Below, piece by piece: positions 59,401 through 64,000 of a stretch of DNA of 64,000 bases. The DNA is from Holacanthus passer (taxonomy: Eukaryota > Chordata > Actinopteri > Pomacanthidae). The stretch covers positions 744,001-808,000 of the forward strand of contig JAFREQ010000078.1 of NCBI GenBank assembly GCA_025331565.1. Reading direction: 5' to 3'. The position numbers were made by a program, and so were the translations under genes. The notes under the pieces are model-generated. The model did no database searches. It was not told the origin of the DNA and saw only the letters and a list, made by a program, of their open reading frames with translations. Within the stretch, counting starts at the first letter, position 1, and the number at the start of each line of letters is the position of its first letter.

Positions 59401-62400
59401 CTCCTTTCTACAGTCATGTGTTTGACAGTGTTGAACCTCTCTCCATCCTTGCTTGTGAACCACTGAGCCTTTCCAGGATGAACCTTTCATACCCAATCAT
59501 GATACTATCACCTGTTACCAATGAACCTGTTTACCTGTGGACTGATCCGTCCACGACTTTCACAGTCTTTTGTTGCTCCTGTCCCAACTTGTTTGAAACA
59601 TGTTGCTGCCGTCAAATTCAGAATGAGCAAATCAATGAAAAAAATCACTGAAGTTGATGAGGCCAAACATTAAATATATTGACTTTGTACTGTTTTTAAT
59701 TGAGTAGATGTCAGAAAGGATGAGCAAATTATCACGTTCTGTTTTATCAATGTTTTACAGCATTCCAACTTTTTTGGAATCGGTGTTGTTTGTGGGAATT
59801 CTCCAACCGTCATAGTTATGGTGTCGCCCCCTGGCCAGCTGGATCCTGAGGATCTCCTCCTCTAGTCTCTGGTTCTCCCGCTCCACAGCCAGCAGCTCCC
59901 AGCTGCTGGCTGCCCACTGAGGAGGCTTCACCTCTGGACACAAGAACAACCATGATGTGGCTCAGGACTGAAAGGTAATTCACCCTCAGTTTTATGTAGG
60001 TCGGAGTGTGCGCCAAGAATTATAATCATCTACTTTGTTGCCCCTAAATAGTATTTTTGGGGTGTTTTGCATTCAGTGTGTTTGTTGCTATACCTGATCA
60101 TGTGAAAAGAAATGCTGAACTAGAATAGAACAACTGTGGACTTGGAAGAGGAAATCAGTTTTTCGAGTGGAAAAATCAAGCTGAGTAAACTTAATAAAGG
60201 CTCCACTGAGCACAGCTGTGCTGACAGAGAGTCACACAGTGACAAGCACCACATATTCTCTGTTCATCATCACTCTGAGTCTCTCTCACTCTTGCTTTCT
60301 GCCGCTGGTTGGTTCTTCTCCAGACTTTGGGCTTCTGCCTGCAGGTCAACCATTCTTGCCACAATGGCTGGATCAGACCCACCTGACTGCACGTATGCTC
60401 GCCACAGGGCTCTGCAACAGAGAGACCTGATTTACCCTCAAATAACCAGCCAGCTCATTAGCACTAATTCAAATTCACATGTAAACAACCTGATTTTCTT
60501 AGCGGCAACCAGACAAATGGGGAAAGAAATCTGCACTTGCATCTTGTTTTTCCTTCCAATCGAGCATTTTTTAAAATAAATGAGTCTTCAAGGAAGTAGG
60601 TACATACTTTATCTGGGTAGAGAGAGGGCCATCTGCACAAGAAATGAGCTCGTAGCTGTCGTGATGCATCTTTTTAGTCCTGCGTGAATCCTGCTGATCA
60701 GCAGGTACAGAGACCTCTCGCACGCTAAAAAGGAAAAGAAAACACAGTAAATCATCTAAATTAGATCACATTTTGGCATCTATGGAAAGTCTCCCAGCCA
60801 TGCAATAGGAATTTCAATTTATTCTACCACAATTGTTGCAATGAGGATCTACCCAGGCATAATGAAACACATAATTGACGCTCTGAGTCATCCAGCAGCT
60901 CGAAAAAAAACATATTTCACTAAATATTCATCTTGGAGGCAGAAGCAGTCATTTCTATTTGTATGTGTCTGACAGAATGTATCCATGTAAATGCACATTA
61001 AATAAACTGTTTGTTGTAGAACAATTAGTGGGTACAGACTGAAATGTTGCAGGTTTGATCCCAGTTCAATACTCAGTACTGATCTCTCAGCACTCACGGA
61101 TCCTGTTGATGTGTCTTTGAGCAACACACAGAAACACTGCTCACCAAGTACTGTGCTGTACTGTACAATTCAATGTACTACTTTCCAATAAGATAAGATT
61201 TCTGACTTCCTTACCCTGTCTGTGCTTTCAGCCTCAAGCCCATTCATTCATTACTTTAATCTTTAAAACAGCTGAGTAATTTCCTAAAACAGCTGGGCAC
61301 TCAAGTTTTTAGCAAACCTTACTCAAATGTGAGTAAATAGTGCATTTGTTGGGGACTATTTTTGGCTGTGGATTACTACTGTAAGTGCTGGAAAAAAAAA
61401 TTGAATGTACCAGGACAGTGTACCTGGCATCAACTCAAAATAAACTACAGTGGTCATGTTCATCAGTTCTGCTGCTTAACCTTGAGCTGCAACATCAAAA
61501 TGCAGCATACACACCGCTGCATCAGTGTTAATAGCAGTAATCCAATAATATAATTTTCATACAGTATATAAAAACAACACTGGCCATTCTGCATGAGCTC
61601 TTTTTGAATTCTAGTATAATTTATATTTACTGATAATACGTCTACCCCTGTACTTAGAAAAACTGAATGTAATGCAATTTTACATTGTTGTATTGTTACT
61701 TTTACTTGAGTAAAAGATGCAAACTCTAAATACGAACATGCAAAAGCCTGACATATGAAACACTAACATCAGTGCACATATTCATTCTTGTATTACACAT
61801 ATTTACTGTAATACATGGAGATGTTCAGCGAGTTGTTGCAGCGTCTCCTCGTTCCTCTCCTCCTGCTCTCTCAGCTCCGTCAGCAGACTCTCCAGGTGAG
61901 CTGCGTTACTCTGCTCAGACAGGACACTCACCTCATGGGCCAGCTCTGACACACACACACACACACATTCACGCTGTCTTAGAGCAATCTTTGACATCAA
62001 AATTTCAGTGCACAAAAGCTGAGGAGGATATTTGGATTACAGTGGATTTCAGTGGGTTTATTGCATTTGATCCTCACCGTCTCTCTGCTGCTCCAGCTGC
62101 TGGTTGTGAGCATGTATCAGGGCCAGTTGGCGCTCGTGGAGCGTCGCCATTTCTCTCATCTCCTTCAGTCTCTCACTGTGACCTAGCTGATGCCCACTCG
62201 CCTAAAGACCATGTTTATAAATGAATTCTGGCACAGCGTTGCTTCTTAAACATGTTACACTCTGGAGCAAAAACCCCCTTTGTCACCCTGAGACCCAGCC
62301 TCATAAAAATGCACTTGTACCTGTCTTCGCCCAGAGTGACTCATTCTGACACCGCTGGCTGATGACTTACTGCGTTAATGCACACTTACAGCACCTTCAC

Positions 62401-63863
62401 ATACTTTAAAGTGCTCAGCAAGTACCACAGGATGAAAGGCTCAGAAGAATAAGAAGGAAAGGACTGTATGAGGAAAAGGACTGACAGAAGAAACATGAGC
62501 TCACTTTAGTGTCTGTCGTCCTTTTTGACCACTTTGGCAGATTCTCTTCAATGGACATCCTCAACTTGTGAAACTGAAAGTCAGAAGAAATTGTTTTATA
62601 TTCCAAAATAATAAAAACTTAAAATGTATCCTTGGCAAAAATGATAAGTTCAAAACACTTGCAGTTGCACATTTGTCTACATAGGTCTGTATAATACAGC
62701 ACCCTACTTCCTCCAGCGTGTCTTGACTGACATGTTATTCAAACATGAATTTTTAATCAAAGACCATGAAATGCCTGCAGTGTTTCATGAAATGACAATT
62801 AAAATGAACACGTATACACAAAATGCTGCCCTGACACCTTCATCCTTGCTTCTTGTTTAATCATTGTGTTTTAGATGTTTTAGATTGCTGGATAGACGAA
62901 GGCTGGTCGGTTCACGTTCACCTCATCTGTGAGATCGTGCAGAGCGGCACTCTGTGTCTCACTGGTCGCTGGTTTGTCCTCTGCCCTTGCTGACTTGGGT
63001 TTGGCATCAGCACTCCTCCACCTGGTCGTGTTCCTGCGTTGACCTCTCAGCTGGACACACACATACGCACGTGCATCGTTTTCCATAGCATCTGTTTCTG
63101 TCTCTGCATTGACAGAGATGCCCCATAAATCAGATCTAGTCTCTACTCTGGTAGCGTGATATAGAGAAGATCCACCCATAAACAGAATTCACTTCTGTCA
63201 TGTCTTGGCCAGTCAAATGCAATGTGAAAAAGTTAAACTCACAGCTATTTCAGTTTATTAGTTGCACCTACACAATATATGAAATGCAGCAAACATTGTG
63301 CAAAATGTGTCTGAAATAACAATCTGTAGTGCAAACACCCTGTACTTTATTTATTTGCATTTCTACTCATTTTTAACCAACCAATTTTTTCAACATTGCA
63401 ACAATAACAACAATTCTCAACTTTATGGGAAGCTCATAACTTCATATTATAAAGCCTTTAACAAACATATAACAAGGTATCAATCGTTCCATCTTTAAAT
63501 ATATGTAGCATTTTTTTCACCATCAATCCCTACGTGCTCATAGTTTGAGGTAAATTAACTCCACACTGGCAACATAAATAGCTTCTTTGGTTAAAGAATG
63601 GGTTGTTTGTCTAATCCCCCTGTTCAGACCTTGCCCTCCTTTACTCCTCAGTGTGACTTACTCACCTGAACCAGGTCAGGTGTTCTTGTCTGTTTAGGGT
63701 CCACGCGTTCAGGTTTGTCTCTCACGAGAAGTTCAGAGCTGCATCTTCGCGCCCGAAGGTGTCCCACCTGGCTCCCAATGCAGAACAGCGCTTTGTGTTT
63801 CTCAAGCAGCCCAGTGGAGCGAAACACCATGTTACAGTCTCCACAGATCAGTTCCCTCTCCAT
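56296..63863 (-). CDS. ccdc17: CCDC17, coiled-coil domain-containing protein 17 (gene-level, complete)
   Basis: Fifteen coding exons (listed separately) join in phase to 654 residues. An N-terminal C2HC zinc-finger-like unit (C7, C10, H23, C28: ICGDC...RSTGLLEKHKALFC) matches human CRSCDMVFRSWALLATHTQRFC. Coiled-coil helices follow (RLKEMREMATLHERQLALIH), then ENQRLEEEILRIQLARGR (human ENRRLEAEILALQMQRGR), a Pro-rich linker, NPAPYDP with GFVVFYD (human GPAPYDPGAGLVIFYD), and a conserved C-terminal domain (human [14 protein letters not shown], here LVNGRDGDVQTLAK). The function is poorly known. It lies tail-to-tail with nasp, as I recall for the human genes. No frameshift or stop was seen. Confidence 0.95.
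56781..56891 (-). CDS. ccdc17: ccdc17 coding exon 14
   Basis: 111 nt, phase 0 to 0. MELCVRLVNGRDGDVQTLAK and SIRHYKYPVV align with human [20 protein letters not shown] and SVHEYQYPPP. Confidence 0.95.
57060..57146 (-). CDS. ccdc17: ccdc17 coding exon 13
   Basis: 87 nt, phase 0 to 0. LRSGHWRVPVRSLPIRPSLS and LVQLNSVPQ align with human [20 protein letters not shown] and GQLNGIPQ. Confidence 0.93.
57518..57653 (-). CDS. ccdc17: ccdc17 coding exon 12
   Basis: 136 nt, phase 2 to 0, CCTGTAG acceptor. PSPSLSLVVEVQAAADP, then TRVELFDQYNQ (human VSLGLFDQDQR). Confidence 0.92.
57996..58211 (-). CDS. ccdc17: ccdc17 coding exon 11
   Basis: 216 nt, phase 2 to 2. AGFVVFYDLVLGVDVSQGAL, then NCALLSVKQPVPR (human NCAILASRQPVPR). 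Confidence 0.95.
58463..58542 (-). CDS. ccdc17: ccdc17 coding exon 10
   Basis: 80 nt, phase 0 to 2. LDSLDSLNPAPYDP aligns with human TSDMLGPAPYDP. Confidence 0.88.
58743..58921 (-). CDS. ccdc17: ccdc17 coding exon 9 (Pro-rich; tandem acceptor)
   Basis: 179 nt, phase 1 to 0. ELELIQRQNLLQISTLQAEM, then a polyproline run. The acceptor reads CCAGCAG, so use of the second AG (exon from 58918) would drop one Ala codon. Confidence 0.87.
59261..59789. mobile_element. Non-autonomous TIR transposon, copy 2 (in ccdc17 intron 8)
   Basis: Left end CAGCCCAGGTTCCAAAAAAG and right end CTTTTTTGGAATCGGTGTTG pair as inverted repeats. The interior matches the element at 16739-17262 in opposite orientation. No transposase. 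It starts about 18 nt inside the intron from the exon 8 donor. Confidence 0.85.
59808..59933 (-). CDS. ccdc17: ccdc17 coding exon 8
   Basis: 126 nt, phase 1 to 1. ENQRLEEEILRIQLARGR. Its GTTGGA donor lies about 18 nt from a transposon end (59789). Confidence 0.93.
60290..60411 (-). CDS. ccdc17: ccdc17 coding exon 7
   Basis: 122 nt, phase 2 to 1. ALWRAYVQSGGSDPAIVARM and VDLQAEAQSLE align with human [20 protein letters not shown] and WQLQVEASALE. Confidence 0.93.
60608..60724 (-). CDS. ccdc17: ccdc17 coding exon 6
   Basis: 117 nt, phase 2 to 2, TTTTTAG acceptor and GTATGT donor. VREVSVPADQQDSRRTKKM and ISCADGPLSTQIK. Confidence 0.82.
61807..61945 (-). CDS. ccdc17: ccdc17 coding exon 5 (coiled coil)
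   Basis: 139 nt, phase 1 to 2. LAHEVSVLSEQSNAAHLESL and TELREQEERNEETLQQL. Donor CA|GTAAAT. Confidence 0.85.
62078..62201 (-). CDS. ccdc17: ccdc17 coding exon 4 (coiled coil)
   Basis: 124 nt, phase 0 to 1. HSERLKEMREMATLHERQLA and AHNQQLEQQRD form heptad-rich helix. Confidence 0.9.
62505..62573 (-). CDS. ccdc17: ccdc17 coding exon 3
   Basis: 69 nt, phase 0 to 0, TTTCAG acceptor and GTGAGC donor. FHKLRMSIEENLPKWSKR, comparable to human EVQWLRLSLQEMRPW. Confidence 0.82.
62922..63050 (-). CDS. ccdc17: ccdc17 coding exon 2
   Basis: 129 nt, phase 0 to 0, TGTCCAG acceptor. Basic/polar segment (RRNTTRWRSADAK) ending LHDLTDE. Confidence 0.8.
63666..63863 (-). CDS. ccdc17: ccdc17 coding exon 1 (zinc-finger-like)
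   Basis: 198 nt, ATG at 63863-63861, phase 0 out, CAG|GTGAGT donor. C-x2-C-x12-H-x4-C spacing. Confidence 0.93.
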
Positions 63864-64000
63864 CTGGCGTCAGAGCTGCTGTTTATCAAGAGGAAGCTGA
63901 AACAAAGTGTGGTTGAATATTTGATCAATAGTAGGAATAAGATAAAGATTATTTTTCTAATTTGAAAAGAAGCATCGTTTCATTTAAAGGTTGCAAACAT

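Overview
This is vertebrate, almost certainly ray-finned (teleost) fish, genomic DNA. It is AT-rich, the genes are split into short exons by GT-AG introns, there are many (CA)n/(GT)n microsatellites, and several interspersed repeats have the look of teleost non-autonomous DNA transposons. All coding calls come from exons read by eye: protein similarity, splice signals and reading-phase bookkeeping. No database search was possible.

Layout. (1) About 10.67-39.41 kb, minus strand: a glypican of the GPC5/GPC3 class, best match GPC5. Nine coding exons join in phase from a signal-peptide exon (39.4 kb) to an exon carrying acidic Ser-Gly heparan-sulfate attachment sites (10.7 kb). The terminal exon with the GPI signal was not found. 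Bases 1-10668 are either the last intron or downstream sequence. (2) 39.4-49.9 kb: a repeat-rich interval. It holds a minus-strand elongator tRNA-Met(CAT), a possible orphan 3' exon, a decayed coiled-coil locus next to an 82-base T run, a pair of ~150-bp direct repeats, and a minus-strand HIPK-like kinase remnant that lacks its N-lobe and is mixed with MITE and LINE fragments. (3) 50.1-55.7 kb, plus strand: nasp, a histone chaperone of the SHNi-TPR family, complete in 15 coding exons. (4) 56.3-63.9 kb, minus strand: ccdc17, complete in 15 coding exons and tail-to-tail with nasp. To my knowledge the human NASP/CCDC17 pair has the same arrangement.

Function. The genes do not form a pathway. The glypican is a cell-surface co-receptor proteoglycan for growth factors and morphogens, NASP buffers nuclear H3-H4 and linker histones, and CCDC17 is a poorly characterised coiled-coil protein. 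Only nasp-ccdc17 looks like an old linkage; the glypican on the far side of the repeat-rich island may be a fish-specific neighbour.

I saw no convincing new biological system. The most unusual material is the 42-49 kb island: the coiled-coil locus whose in-frame stops could each arise by C-to-T change at Gln/Arg codons, and the HIPK-like remnant whose reading frame runs into a MITE terminal repeat.
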